This document shows, in pieces, positions 44,731 through 56,095 of a DNA stretch of 64,000 bases. The notes under the pieces are model-generated. The model was not told where the DNA came from. It ran no database searches and saw nothing but the letters and a program-made list of their open reading frames with translations. The position numbers and the translations under genes are program-made. Source of the stretch: Micrasema longulum (Eukaryota; Arthropoda; Insecta; Trichoptera; Brachycentridae); NCBI GenBank assembly GCA_022494885.1, contig JAGVSM010002646.1:1-64000 (forward strand), given 5' to 3'. Positions within the stretch are counted from its first letter, which is position 1. The number at the start of each line of letters is the position of its first letter.

Positions 44731-44895
44731 CCATGGTGTAGTGGTCAAGACGCTCGACTTACACACGGAAGGTTCCGGGTTCGATTCCCGGTGAGAACAC
44801 AAAAATTTAATTGTGTTTTTCCTCAAGCCTGGGTGTTCTGCGATGTAATAAATCACTGTAATTGGGCCTTTTGGTCTGTTGTGTAAAAAAAATTA
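44731..44895 (+). mobile_element. SINE S3, well preserved
   Basis: GGCCTCCATGGTGTAGTGGT (A box inside), AAGACGCTCGACTTACACAC, GGAAGGTTCCGGGTTCGATTCCC (perfect B box) form a tRNA-Val-like head. The acceptor ends do not pair. The body reads AATTGTGTTTTTCCTCAAGCC, TGGGTGTTCTGCGATGTAAT and an A-rich tail. It is transcribed by pol III if active. Confidence 0.8.
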
Positions 44896-46140
44896 AATAA
44901 AAAAAATTACAAAAAAGTATGAGTAACTTATTCGTCTTTGTTTACTATGGACTATATTTTGGAACTGAATAATTTATTGTGCTTTTTTCAAACATGTTTT
45001 TGTAATTATAACCCAAGAATATTATATATGTAGTACCTAACTGCAAGTTGTGCTGTGTTGTACAAGTATTGTAATTTGATAAGAAAGCTTAGACAAATAC
45101 GTAATAATTTCATGAAGACATTGACAATCTTGCGTGTTGAAAATTGCATAAATTATTGCGAAAAAGAAATCCTACTAAAATCGATGTTTCATGTCGATCT
45201 TGTCTTGCCAAAAATCAAATCCTCATGCGTTGTAGTTAAACTCGGTATCCATTACATCATCAAACGGTCTACCAAAAATGTTTTAAGTACAAAATAATAA
45301 TTTAAAAAATGAAGAGAAAATGAGAAAAAAAAAGTGATACGCACACACTGGGTGATTCTGAATTTGTCACGTTAACATGGTACATTGTAACCAATCAAAT
45401 GAATAAAGCGCATTTATACGATGATAACACACGGTTTCAAGTAAAAAAGATAAGCAATTCAGTCACAAGACATAGTAGGATAACAGAAAAGAATAGGAGG
45501 TCCATGAAACATGTTCAAAGGCTTGACAAATTGAAATGGGTTTGTCCGTGGTCTTCTCTTTTATTCGTTTCCATACATTTTCCCCTGGTATTCAGCAGCA
45601 CTATTGTAGAAGCAAAACAGTTTATTTTTTAAAATGGCACTCACTCGTAAATAAGCTTTTTCTCAAATCCATTGAAAATATTTTAGAATTTAAACTTTGG
45701 AAATAATATTGTACCTCTTCAATTTTATGATATCCGAACATCACTTGGATTTTTCCTCACCAAGATTGCAATCATTTTGTATTTTAGCGTTGTAAGTCAA
45801 AATTATTACAGTAAATACGGAACGGACATACGATATTTTGTTACAAAGTAGCACTTAGGACTTGATTGTTTACTTTTATGACGGTTTTGTGTGTATTACT
45901 TAAATTTACTAGCCCTTAAATGTATATAAAATCGTGTTGTTTGAGAATGATGGATTTTTTTCGTACTTACAGGAATACAACTTTTTTTTTCTTTTATTGA
46001 ACACTATGATAGTTAGACATCAATTTGCTTAAGCTCTTACATAAGTAAACATGATTTCAGATTATTTTACGTCTAAAATAGTTTCAGATACTTATTGAGT
46101 TCTATTGAAGATAATTTTCAAACAAAGTATTAATAACAAT
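44896..46140. other. AT-rich stretch, nothing recognised
   Basis: Open frames at 45055 and 45399 have no domain. No repeat families recognised. Confidence 0.4.
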
Positions 46141-46144
46141 ATTT

Positions 46145-46345
46145 TGAATTTGTCCAAATTTTTGTAGACAAAGACCGGATTCAACATTTTGGCATCTACA
46201 GGGCTTATGACTTGTCAATGGCTGGTTTAAGTGGCCACTTTACACACTGTGTAACATTCAATGACAGCTCATTAGTCCTGTAAATGAGTAGACTTCTTTA
46301 TTTCCTTCTCAAAAATGTTTTTCCTCTCTGTTGAAATAAATTGAA
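46145..46345. mobile_element. Family F, compact copy
   Basis: TTGTCCAAATTTTTGTAGAC, GGCATCTACAGGGCTTATGA, CTTGTCAATGGCTGGTTTAA, GTGGCCACTTTACACACTG, then the opposite arm AATGACAGCTCATTAGTCC, TGTTTTTCCTCTCTGTTG. The core is deleted. Confidence 0.75.
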
Positions 46346-47830
46346 ATAAATTTTTATTTGATGCAAGAAGCTCTTGACTATTACATCACGAGGGCAGTCA
46401 ATAATGAATGAATATAGTTTTCAAAAATGTGGATTGACATTTGAACTCAACATTGAAAATAAAAATAATAGCCAAATATAAAAGACTCAAAATGTAAAAT
46501 AAATTTTCAAATAAAAATAACTGCACATATAAATAGTGTGGTGAGAGATTTTTCTGAAAAATATATGTAAATCAATAAACGTAGTACTTTATATAATTGG
46601 TACACATATAATTTCTGTTTTTATGTATTTCGTTGCTTTATATTTGTTTTATTATATATTATTTATGTTGAGGTAACATTTATTCTTGGCACATATATTT
46701 ACTTTATATTTGTATAATAATGATTTTTAATTTCTTACATTTAATTAGCTAGGCATTTATAATTAAGAAGTTTATGTTCTTCTTTTTTTGTGTTAATGTT
46801 TTATTAGTATAGGAATACTTATGCTCTAAAGATAAAAAAATCTCCAGAAAGTGGATTGACGTAGGGCCGACAAGCTTATAAATAATTTCTTACATATTAC
46901 ATTATACTATGCTGAAGAAAATTTATCAAAATCCAGACAAAGAAAACAATTCCCATAAACAATAAAATATTAAATTAAAAAGAACATATATTTCTGTAAT
47001 ACCAACATAACGATGAAACATAATTTATTTTCATTTACACTTTAATATTAAAGTTGAACGCACAAAAAAAACATTGATGAAAAAAACTACACGCCGTTAT
47101 GCTTATCCAATTAAATGTATTAAGGTCCAAGACGCAAACTGGTGGGCCACTAATGCAAGGTTTTTTATTTAATTACACAGTCTCACATTCTACATTATAT
47201 ATATTTTTAGAAGCATATTTAACCGATATATCAAACTATGCATCACATTTAAATGAGTTAAAACACAATTTCGACGAATCAAAAAACATAACAATTTTAC
47301 ATGTAGACAAGGAGAAAACATATACGCATACATTTATGCACATACATACGCGTACATATATATATAAATAATAATAAAATACATAAATCCAATAAGTAAA
47401 ACCATAAAAAAATAGTAACCAAAAATGTTGTTCTTGTGACGCCTCCATCGCAATTTTGATATTTTTTTAAAAACAGTATTCTCTTTCGTCAGTATACTAT
47501 TCTTTACAGAGGATTCATTGAATCTCATATAAACATCAATAAAATTATACAATATAATTCAACAATTATTAAATCAAACCTTACAAATGAATAAATTCAA
47601 ATGATTAAATTTTCTGATCCATTTATTTAATGAATTTCCACATACGTTTTATGTCACAAACCTAAACTTGTTCCTAAATCTGTTTGTGAATTTTTCTCTT
47701 AAGTTTGCTCGCCATTCTACTAATAAGAAGATATATACTACATTTAGCATGGCGTTAAAAATTGCATTACTGGAATTCAATTGTACCTGTAAACAATACC
47801 CTTGTCTAATACCTAAAGGAATTTCCAATT
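46346..47830. other. AT-rich stretch, nothing recognised
   Basis: The frame at 47099-47371 has a random-like composition and a CATACAT repeat at its end. No domain. Confidence 0.4.
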
Positions 47831-47843
47831 GAATTCTCAACAG

Positions 47844-48018
47844 AGAAAGACTAAGCCAATACAGTTACTGGATCTACGGTTTCCTACTACAATATTTGAT
47901 CCATGTTTGTATTTGCAAAACGAAGAAGAGCCGCAGGGTGCAGGGAATAATGGAGACGATCCTGGAAGAGGCCAGGGACCACAACGGGCTGAATGTGAAA
48001 GACAATCGTAAGGAATAA
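47844..48018 (+). CDS. Candidate terminal exon, membrane-protein C-terminus
   Basis: A stop-free frame of about 60 codons lacks an ATG, so it escapes simple ORF calls. It begins after AATTCTCAACAG, a plausible 3' splice site (AG at 47842-47843), and reads ERLSQYSYWIYGFLLQYLI, HVCICKTKKSRRVQG, IMETILEEARDHNGLNVKD, NRKE, then TAA (48016-48018). It has a hydrophobic segment (YWIYGFLLQYLIHVCIC), a basic stop-transfer KTKKSRR, and an acidic amphipathic tail. Its last 30 codons are strikingly G/C-rich at the third position in AT-rich surroundings, which favours real coding. AATAAA follows at 48055. The family is not recognised, and no upstream exon was found. The acceptor could also lie further in, at CCGCAG (47934-47939). 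Confidence 0.4.
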
Positions 48019-48320
48019 AAAAACTTAAGTGGCTTTAATATAATTTGATAATTAAATAAAATCAAATGTGATTAAAGCATGTAATTTTTTATAAAATAAA
48101 AACTGTTTTCAAATTAGAACTAAATTCAAACTAAGCACTAATTAAATTTAATAAAAAAAATAATAATTTCAAATACGGCCTTAGGTGAATAACAAAAGTT
48201 CTGTGAACAAATCTATTTACAAAAAACTAAATATAAAGCCTATATAACTCTGTATTAAAGACAAATAAGGGAAGTAAAATAATGGTACGAGTATATAATA
48301 TATTATGGTAAACAATGAAT

Positions 48321-48490
48321 TGGGTTGTGGTCCCGTGGTAGTGTTTTGGACTCACGGCTCAGAGCTACGTGGTTCAAATCCAACTCTACCCCAACTTTAT
48401 TCCCATTTTTTAAAAGTGAGTAGTTTACAACTCGTTGAAAATGGTCCTAAAAATTAAATATTTGGGTAAATCATAAGAATGCAAATATTT
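48321..48490 (+). mobile_element. SINE S1, plus copy
   Basis: TGGGTTGTGGTCCCGTGGTA, GTGTTTTGGACTCACGG (A-box region), GTGGTTCAAATCCAACTC (B box), then ACCCCAACTTTATTCCCATT and AGTTTACAACTCGTTGAAA, ending at an AT-rich tail before the (TA)n tract. Confidence 0.75.
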
Positions 48491-48502
48491 ATTTTTTCAT
48501 TA

Positions 48503-48531
<29 letters not shown>
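48503..48531. repeat. (TA)n microsatellite
   Basis: About 14 TA units directly downstream of the S1 SINE. Confidence 0.9.
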
Positions 48532-48534
<3 letters not shown>

Positions 48535-48654
48535 TATATTGTATTTAAGCACGTGATCAATCTTATGTTTTTACAAAATGTTTTGCATTGATGTATTTTT
48601 TTTTCAAAGAACATAAAGTGTGATATTCCATCGATTATTTAAGATCTTTATTTG

Positions 48655-48985
48655 TTGCAATGGAGAAAAAAAACATTTTTGAGAAGATAATATGGAAGTC
48701 CAGGTATTTACCGGGCTTATGATCTGTCACTTTATGGTTTAAGTGGCAATTTTACATACTCAACTCTTTCTTTTGTTGACTTTTGAGAAGAAGAGATGAA
48801 ACCTTTTTCATGTGGGTGAGATTCATTCGGCCAAACTATTTCACTCACTAGGCAACGCCTGAAAACAATTTTCCAATATTTATACTTCTTATACGAGTTA
48901 GTTTAATCAGCAACGTTTTGATTGTATCCAAATATTAGAAGACAAGCTGGATTGTCTTTCTAGGAAGTAATTTACATCTTAATAA
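48655..48985 (+). mobile_element. Family F, single diverged unit
   Basis: ACATTTTTGAGAAGATAATATGG, AAGTCCAGGTATTTACCGGG, TGTGGGTGAGATTCATTCGG, CACTAGGCAACGCCTG, GATTGTATCCAAATATTAG, CTGGATTGTCTTTCTAGG follow the family order, with parts of the first arm missing. Confidence 0.7.
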
Positions 48986-49640
48986 ATTGTAATAATAAAA
49001 CTTTATGCGCATCTTTTTTATGATAATCAAAATGCAGTTTCACTTTGAAATATCAGTAGAAAAACTAAATCTATCTAAATTAATCCCCTGTTGGGAAATC
49101 CTGCTTGTCTTACAAAAATACAACTTGTCACACTCAAAACGTTATTTATTATTTGACAAACTAAATGAAAATTAATTAAAATATGTAAATTTTTTACAAA
49201 TTTCAAAAGGTTTTACTATTTTTGCCTGTGTATTTTCAATAATAAATCTATATCTGCTTATCTATATTCATCTAACTTCCCATTTCCTAGCGCACTCCAC
49301 GCAACAATGATAACGCGTATAGTGTCTGTCATAAACATTTCAAATCTAGTACACAAATCAACATACTACGAGTGAAGTGCTTTCAACATACAAGATCAAC
49401 GACGGAGCTGTGTAAGCGTCTACCTAGACCGTCATCTCAAATACAAGCTTTGCCGGCGTCGCGAGACCACCAGTTTCTCCTCCAGTTTCCAGCATCACGC
49501 CACGCCTCAACATCAGCGAGTTGGTAGAGTTGCGCGACCTTCCTACCTCAACTTTATAGTCCACTCTCTAAATCATCCTTTTTCACACCTCGTCTACTTC
49601 TCAAAACTATTTAAATAATACATTTGTATTTCCCGTTCAC
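48986..49640. other. Spacer with a GC-richer part
   Basis: 49290-49560 is GC-richer (ACGACGGAGCTGTGTAAGC, GCCGGCGTCGCGAGACCACC) and has protein-like pieces such as VYLDRHLKYKL in one frame. They may belong to the LINE that follows, but I cannot show it. Confidence 0.35.
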
Positions 49641-49642
49641 TA

Positions 49643-50440
49643 GGGATGGAAGGACCGAGAAAGATATTGAAACAGGGTGAACGGTGCACTGAAGTCTACC
49701 TTGCCAATCAAATGTTTATTGTGGGAGGCAAAACTAGCAGTTCACAATCGAGTTCTACTGCCAACCCTTTTGTATTGGAGTGAAATATGGAATAAGAGCC
49801 AGAATCACAGACTCTAGATGGACCAAAAAATTCCTGCAATGGCGACCCAGAACGGGTAGAAGAAGTGTCGGCAGGCCTCAGACAAGGTGGTCTGATGACA
49901 TAAGACGAGTAGCAGGAAGTGGTTAGATGCGGTTGGCTCAGGATAGGGAAATATGGAGACCAAAGGGGGAGGCCTATGGTCAACATTGGACAAGAGACGG
50001 CTGATGATGATAATGATGATGATGGAATAAGAACAATAATTATGAAAGTAGGTCAAATTCTGTCAAAATTCGATCTCTCAGGTGGATATGTGAAAAAACG
50101 ATGAATGATAGGTGCACAAATGTCAAAACCCATGAATGATCCGTAACTCGAAAAAAAGATGCTGCATTGGTTTAAACAAGTAGAGCAAGTGGATTGCAAA
50201 AAAATGCTTAAATGTACCTACGACGCAAATGTCGATGGTTCCAAAAAACAAGGAAGACCGAGAAGACATCGCGCGAATAAGTGCATCGAATACTTGAAGA
50301 TGGACATGTCAAGAGTAGGAATAATCGACGTGTATGCGTGATAAGTTATTTGGATGTAGAGTAAGCGAGGTTTTTATGCAAAGACAAAGTAATTTAGCGT
50401 TCTATCCTCTCTGTTTAACCCTACAGAAAGGCGTGATTGT
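49643..50440 (+). pseudogene. RTE-like LINE copy carrying a nested LINE insertion
   Basis: In broken frames: DGRTEKDIE, VNGALKSTLPIKCLLWEAK, LAVHNRVLLPTLLYWSEIWN, paralleling RDGRVEKDVERR and VLVPTLMYGSETWN of 40859-41930. Another LINE (49798-50021) sits after SEIWN. Beyond it the family resumes (NKNNNYESRSNSVKIRSLR, then MLHWFKQVEQVDCKKM and KKQGRPRRHRANK). It ends near ACCCTACAGAAAGGCGTGATTGTTTATTTG. All frames are broken. Confidence 0.8.
49798..50021 (+). mobile_element. 224 bp LINE 3' end with 11 bp target duplication
   Basis: The insertion encodes ITDSRWTKKFLQWRPRTGRR, SVGRPQTRWSDDIRRVAGSG, stop (TAG for W), MRLAQDREIWRPKGEAYGQHW. This is the C-terminal end of a second insect LINE family, followed by a GATGATGATAATGATGATG tail. 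ATGGAATAAGA flanks it at 49787-49797 and 50022-50032. Conceptual removal rejoins the host LINE frame, which proves the boundaries. Confidence 0.85.
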
Positions 50441-50472
50441 TTATTTGTTTGTTGGTTTTGTTTGTATATTTG

Positions 50473-50545
50473 TCAGCCTCGTGGTGTAATGTTTAACGCG
50501 TTTGTCTACCATGCAAGAGTTCTCGGGTTCGGGGAAAAATCACGT
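50473..50545 (+). repeat. tRNA-like SINE head (S2-type)
   Basis: GCCTCGTGGTGTAATGTTTAA, CGCGTTTGTCTACCATGCAA and CTCGGGTTCGGGG match the S2 tRNA-like part (A box, then a B box with a deletion). The leader module is absent. Confidence 0.65.
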
Positions 50546-50946
50546 TTTTTTATTTACATTCTTAAAGTAATAAATGTCTTTGAAATACTGTCCAGTAAAA
50601 AAAAAATATTTTGTTAATTATTAGTAGCATACAAAATTATTTTTTATTTGAAATTTTTAATTCCAAAAAATGTGATTCCATTGGCCACGCCTTTAATACG
50701 TCACGATTCGTGTTTGTTTGTTCCTGCCATTGAAATTTGTGTAGAAAAATTCCATGAATCTTAACGCCACAACAACCAAGGCCAAACACGTCGCGTTTTT
50801 CTTCTAACATATTTTTATTAAATTTCTTTTTTACATTTATGTATGAAAACATTTCTCTACAATATCCACATTGATTTTAAAAATACAATTAATTATTCTT
50901 AATCCATTTCTTGATATTCGTCAAATCTATATCAAGAATGTATTGA
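50546..50946. other. Spacer, nothing recognised
   Basis: The minus-strand frame at 50637-50852 has no domain. Confidence 0.35.
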
Positions 50947-51213
50947 CAATTTTCTGTTCAGGCGACTACGGAAGGAGGTCCCAACTGCCAACAGAATGCC
51001 CGTACGAGGTTCTCGCGTAACCTAAACTTCTTAATACCGAGAACGCGGACGATGTTTGCTTGGAGACACTTTTCATATATAGCTCCAAGAGTGTTCAACG
51101 TCTTGGATGAACATATAAAGTTCTCCAAAACAACGTCTATATTTAAGATGAAGATCCATAATTGGATTGTATCGAGGGGTAGAAATCACTGTATGAGATT
51201 GCTTCGGGAATAA
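50947..51213 (+). pseudogene. N3-family LINE, C-terminal coding fragment
   Basis: A frame open from 50947 reads PNCQQNARTRFSRNLNFL, IPRTRTMFAWRHFSYIAPRV, FNVLDEHIKFSKTTSIFK, MKIHNWIVSRG, ending LLRE-stop at 51211-51213. It lacks an ATG. 'R--F-Y-APR-FN-L' followed by a short helical tail is the usual C-terminus of N1/N2-type LINE reverse transcriptases (compare KYLVPRIFNLLP at about 6600). It is 5' truncated; the RT palm is absent. Confidence 0.7.
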
Positions 51214-51560
51214 ATACATAACATCGCTGCTGTTTTCATTATTATCCATATACGTATATCGTATATGTGTACGTCATCACTGTCATACGAATTATTATAT
51301 AAATTTTCTACATTCCATTTTTCGACATGTATAAATTTTTATTATTAAAATTTTTCTATTATTAATTTGAATATTGTTTTGATTACTTTGCATACAGATT
51401 ACATGTATATTGTTTTGATATGTAAATTAATGTTTTTGATTTGTGTATCGAAGTCCCGACTTAACACGGAATTTCCTAGAAAGTCGGGACATAAAAAACA
51501 TATAATTGTGTCTATGTAAAATGGTGTATTTTGTGAATAAATAAAATAAATCAATAAAAT
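51214..51560 (+). mobile_element. 3' UTR of the N3 LINE with perfect stem-loop
   Basis: TCCCGACTT (51454-51462) pairs perfectly with AAGTCGGGA (51481-51489). The end is GTGAATAAATAAAATAAATC. The stem-loop lies 50-60 bases from the tail, where LINE 3' UTR structures recognised by RT are expected. Confidence 0.65.
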
Positions 51561-52440
51561 TTCAGGTAATCGTAGTATGTAATATTTCCCTATTCCCAAT
51601 ATGCTAGATATGAAATATTTATATTAAATGGATGTTTTCACACAATAATATTATCTTAATCTCTTGACTGGTACCTGAAGCGTATGGCTGATCATCTTAC
51701 CTTCATTAAACAAAAATGATTAAGATACGCTATCAATACAGTGTCCTATGCACCATTAGGTGCGGAGAGGGAACGATGATTTTTTGTACATATATATTAT
51801 TCTTTTTCGTGCGACGTCGGATAAATTTTCTAAATAAAAATACAAGACTTACGGCATGTATTCATTACCGCGCCATACGTGTAAGAAATGGACATAAGAC
51901 GTACTTGTTTTTGAACCGGAATATTATGAACAAAATTTTCTGTTATGCATTGAAGAGAATTTTTAAAATCTGCTGTTAATATTTGATATTTTATTCTACG
52001 TTATTCTTGATTTGTGAAAATATCCTATTCGTTTTTTACCGACAGTTATTAGGTTTTTATATGTTAAAATATTTTTTTATAAATATCAATAAATAGCTTT
52101 GTATTGCAAAAGCAGAATTAAGGTCAGTTATAATATATTTGTTAAGATAAATATTTAAAAAAATAATTAGACTTAAAATAGCTATGGTGCAAGCTTGGTT
52201 GAAGTACATTTTTGTCAAAGTAGGAAGATTGTTTTGATTTTTCTAATCATGCAAATAATTAAACTGCATTTTTTTACGATGCAACTACGATTTTGTATTT
52301 GTATTGTGAAAGTGAAACTACAAGTTGATGTTCAGTTAACCGAACCGAAAAAAACATTTGTTTGAAATAGAGGGGTTTTCAGGGGTAAGCAAGATTTTCT
52401 TTACCCTTCACGTATCTGCAGGTTAAGAAGATAATGGCTC
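51561..52440. other. AT-rich stretch with one LINE-tail-like piece
   Basis: GTGTCCTATGCACCATTAGG, TGCGGAGAGGGAACGATGAT (51741-51780) matches GTGACCTATGCACCACTGGG, TGCAAAAAAGGAAACAATGATGATG at 63110-63154. It is probably the 3' tail of one LINE family. Otherwise featureless. Confidence 0.45.
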
Positions 52441-52461
52441 AGGACGTTGTTGCCTTGGGAG

Positions 52462-52555
52462 TCCCTTTATAGGTTTTGTTACTCCTTACACAGAAGTGAG
52501 GGAAGCCCTTTATAGGTTCTTCCATCCCCTGCACACAAGTCTTAGTGCATCGTCC
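52462..52555. repeat. Two tandem units, each with a CArG-type box
   Basis: CCTTTATAGG occurs at 52464-52473 and 52507-52516 inside two diverged units of about 43 bp (each with CCCTTTATAGGTT and ACACA-AAGT). The box fits CC(A/T)6GG, the SRF/MADS consensus, but a simple tandem duplication could explain the pair. Confidence 0.45.
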
Positions 52556-55500
52556 CAGGGGTGCATTTATATTTGTGTAAGAAGTTTCAGCCCTTAGGCA
52601 GACAAATGTTTGAAAGAAGGTGCTTATCTTTCTGATAAATCTTACCTTTGTAAAAGTGTGAACATTTTTCGATAAAATTTTTGCGTTGATTAAACTTTTA
52701 TGCGAAATACATGAAGCACCTTTAAAAAACATTTTAAAGAATAATATTGATGTTAAACATTATTAAAATAAAGTGTTTTTGTTTTAATTGTTAAAAATTA
52801 ATACTTTTGTCTGCTATTTATCTATTTTCCGTCCAGAAACATAATCTCAAAAAATACGTTTTGAGACTAGGATTTAAATGCTAAAAAAAAGTACTAATGA
52901 AGCACATTTGAGGGGTGTTATTTGCAAACCCGGCAAAATCCATCTTTCTTTATTTTGAACCAATCGTAATAAACTGATTCAACACTAAACTTCAACTTTT
53001 TTTTATAACTTCAATTTTTTATTATAATCAGTTAATATTTTATACGTAAGCAGTGGTGACATAAGCATGATTATGTCAAGAAACAGTAGTGAAATAATCA
53101 ATTTAAATTATACATTCCGACTTAACAATACTCTAGTAGAGGTTGCCATGTTTGCAACAAACCCGACACTTTATAAGTCAATTAATTACAAATAAAGCCG
53201 TATTTTCAACTGACAATGTTTAAATTATTGTTAAAATTTTAATTCTGAACAAGTTTCAATTAATATCTCACTTTTTTTAGATTTTGGATTTTGCCGGGTT
53301 TGCAAGTAGTACCCTCATATATATTGTATACACATATGTATGTATACATAAACACATATGGACGAGTATATATACATATAAACACATGTTTCGTTTATAA
53401 CTGTGACTGGTTGGTTTCAAAAATAATCAAAAAATATGTACGTATATCTGGCATGGATCTAAATGGGTGAATGTAATACTTAATCATTTCCTTCGCAACA
53501 TTTTGTAGAGGGTCGATGTCAATAGAAAAAACAATATAACTATTTTATTTACCCATATTTAAATGTGATTGTATTTTTAATAAATCACGTCAAACAGTTT
53601 ATTATAACTTCACTAAATGGCTGAAACAATCAGTGGCATTTAAGTACAGGGTAAATGTCGCTGTATGTACAGCAAAGTTTGCGGGGGAGCTTTTTAAACT
53701 AGCTTATTGGTAACAAATTTGAATGTTATCTTAGAATTAACATTAAGTACGTAAACCTTAGAATAAAATAGGTAGAGCTGTACGAATTATATAGTTTTTC
53801 TTCTCATATTTGGTTTTTCTATGTTATTATTTAAGGCAATTTTTATGCAAGTTACATGTATTTTTTTGACCAAATAGTATCCTTAAATTATACTACATCA
53901 ACCAATTGTTTTATTGAAATGTTAATAATAGAATAAATGTTTCCTAATTTTTGTCTCTTCTCCCAACCTTCAGTAGACCTTAAAATTTTTTATTATTTTA
54001 TGGACGAGTAATATATTTTTTCTAGAATAATTAACATGTATTGTAATTTACGACATTGACCTTTTTAGGCCTAAGCTACATGTATATTTGTATGTACCTG
54101 TTTTATCATAAGATGCATATTTTTAAAGTATTTTGAATAAAAACGGTTGAGATTGTTTTTACTATACTATTTGGTCAAACCGAAAAACAGTAAATGCATT
54201 TTTTTATTTAAACAAAAAGTAATTTGATTTATTTATCATATAATACACATTAAAGTAAATATTCTTAAAAAGTTGCTTTGACTGTCTACCTAGGATAAAC
54301 AACCCATTTTTAAGACTGTCTTAATATAAAATAAATAATCAAAAACATATTTTTTAAAATATCTTTATTGTTCTACTTACTCGTACACTTTAAAAATAAT
54401 AAGATCTGAAAAATTCAGTTATCTAAATAAATTACAATCTCACCCCTGTTTAGTTTTTCTTTTCTTTGTTGTAAAAAAAAGCAGTCACATAGTCAATCAA
54501 AAATCAATGCGATAAGAGAGAATATATTGCCGGCAAGCATAATCTAGTGCTCTTGAGATAATTTTAAATGACATTAATCCTAGGATTAACCCTTATTCTA
54601 AATCACCCAAGCCCGTGGAAACTCCGCACACTCTACTCGACCACTACAACAAACTTTATACGGAGGAGTAATTTGGAATGGATGTTTTGCAACAAGAAAA
54701 CATATTAGACCGCGTAAGGACAGAAGCATACAAGAATTGAGATCTTTGCTGACCAAAAGTATCAAGAGACCATACGGGGACGGAGATAACTACTTGCCCA
54801 TACAAACTTTGATCGTAAGCATTGACAGCTAGAGGCTCTTATTGAACTATTGCGACCTCTTCAATGGTATGGTCTCCTGGTAATGTTACCTTAAATAGTA
54901 CTATAGTGAGTGAAGACGTTTCAAGTATGTTAAGACTGTTAAACCGAGTTTGATGGGAAAACTACTTGGAGTCCTCAATAGAAAATAACAATATTTAAGT
55001 TGTTTTATTTGTTGTAAATAGAATTTTGAGATAATTTGGATTAATGTGATGAATAAAATTCATTTTAAATTTTATTCAAACAGAATGCATATGTATCAAT
55101 CGGGGTGTCATACTTTTTTAATTTGAAAAATAATCCAAAGTAAAACATCACCATTATCATAATTTCTGTTGCGCACCTTTTGTTGAGCAGTAGCAAACGG
55201 TGATTTAATATACATGTAAGCTATTGAAAAATATCAATTATTTGTAAATACATACTAATATAATGTAAGTTATATAAACTATAAATCGCTATTTTGTGGT
55301 GCAATAACTCTCATCTATAAAATCAACTGAAACGACGGAACTTTGTGATATATTAAATTGTGTAGCTATATTATCTTTATATAATTTACATAATTGTTTA
55401 CAAAAAAAGGCACAATGAATTTAGTCAGCATTAGGTATTCTCATTCCGATTGAAATGTCAACTGGCACGATTTGTTCTAGAAATGAATAATGCCAAAAAT

Positions 55501-55840
55501 GGCCGCGTCGAGCACCACATGTGTTGCGTGTCATATGTCAAAAGTATAATCTCAGAGATAAATAGTCCCTAAGAAATAATATTTGAAATACTGTTTTTTA
55601 AATGGAGAATCTTAAGAAAAAATGTGTAATCTGCAAGTTTACTCTAGGAAAAAAATCCCACCACTGGGTTTAACATATTAAAAATATAGTATATATATTT
55701 GTATGAAGAAATAAGCTGGAGAAATTGACGTTAGCGCTAGGCGCGCTTTATTAATGTACTTCATAGTCCTAACGCTCCTATACCTGCGTGAAAATGTCAA
55801 CGCTTATCAGTTCATGGTTTACCTCTTCGTTCTGATTCTT
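52556..55840. other. AT-rich stretch, nothing firm
   Basis: About 3.3 kb. 54600-54960 is less AT-rich, with broken protein-like frames but nothing I can name. The rest is featureless. Confidence 0.4.
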
Positions 55841-55844
55841 AAGG

Positions 55845-56095
55845 CACACTCTTAATACCCATCCATAATTCCTCTTTCTTCTCTAACTCATATAGTGTCT
55901 ATGCAGCTCGACTGTGGAATAATCTCCCATCCACCATCAAAGATGTTACTACATTAAATAACGTCTGAAGAAACATCTCCCTTCCCTCCCTTAATCTCTC
56001 CTCCTTTTTTTCCCTTTTTTCTCTTTTTCCTTTTTCCGAAGACATAAAATCTACAAGGTTGAATACTTGTAGGTTATAGGTCTTCGAAAGAAAAT
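55845..56095 (+). pseudogene. LINE 3' scrap with stem-loop (N2-like)
   Basis: SYSVYAARLWNNLPSTIKDV, TTLNNV-stop (55888-55966) matches VVAARLWNNLPTNVRDAPS of the N2 LINE. The 3' UTR has a pyrimidine-rich run, then GAAGAC (56038-56043) and CTACAAG (56051-56057) pairing with CTTGTAG (56066-56072) and GTCTTC (56080-56085), a two-part stem-loop. Confidence 0.7.

Noticed and set aside
44731..44805. Intact tRNA-Val gene
   Set aside because: A and B boxes are excellent, but the acceptor arms do not pair and a SINE body with an A-rich tail follows.
49708..50056. Minus-strand ORFs over the nested LINE
   Set aside because: Antisense shadows of the LINE C-terminal coding sequence.
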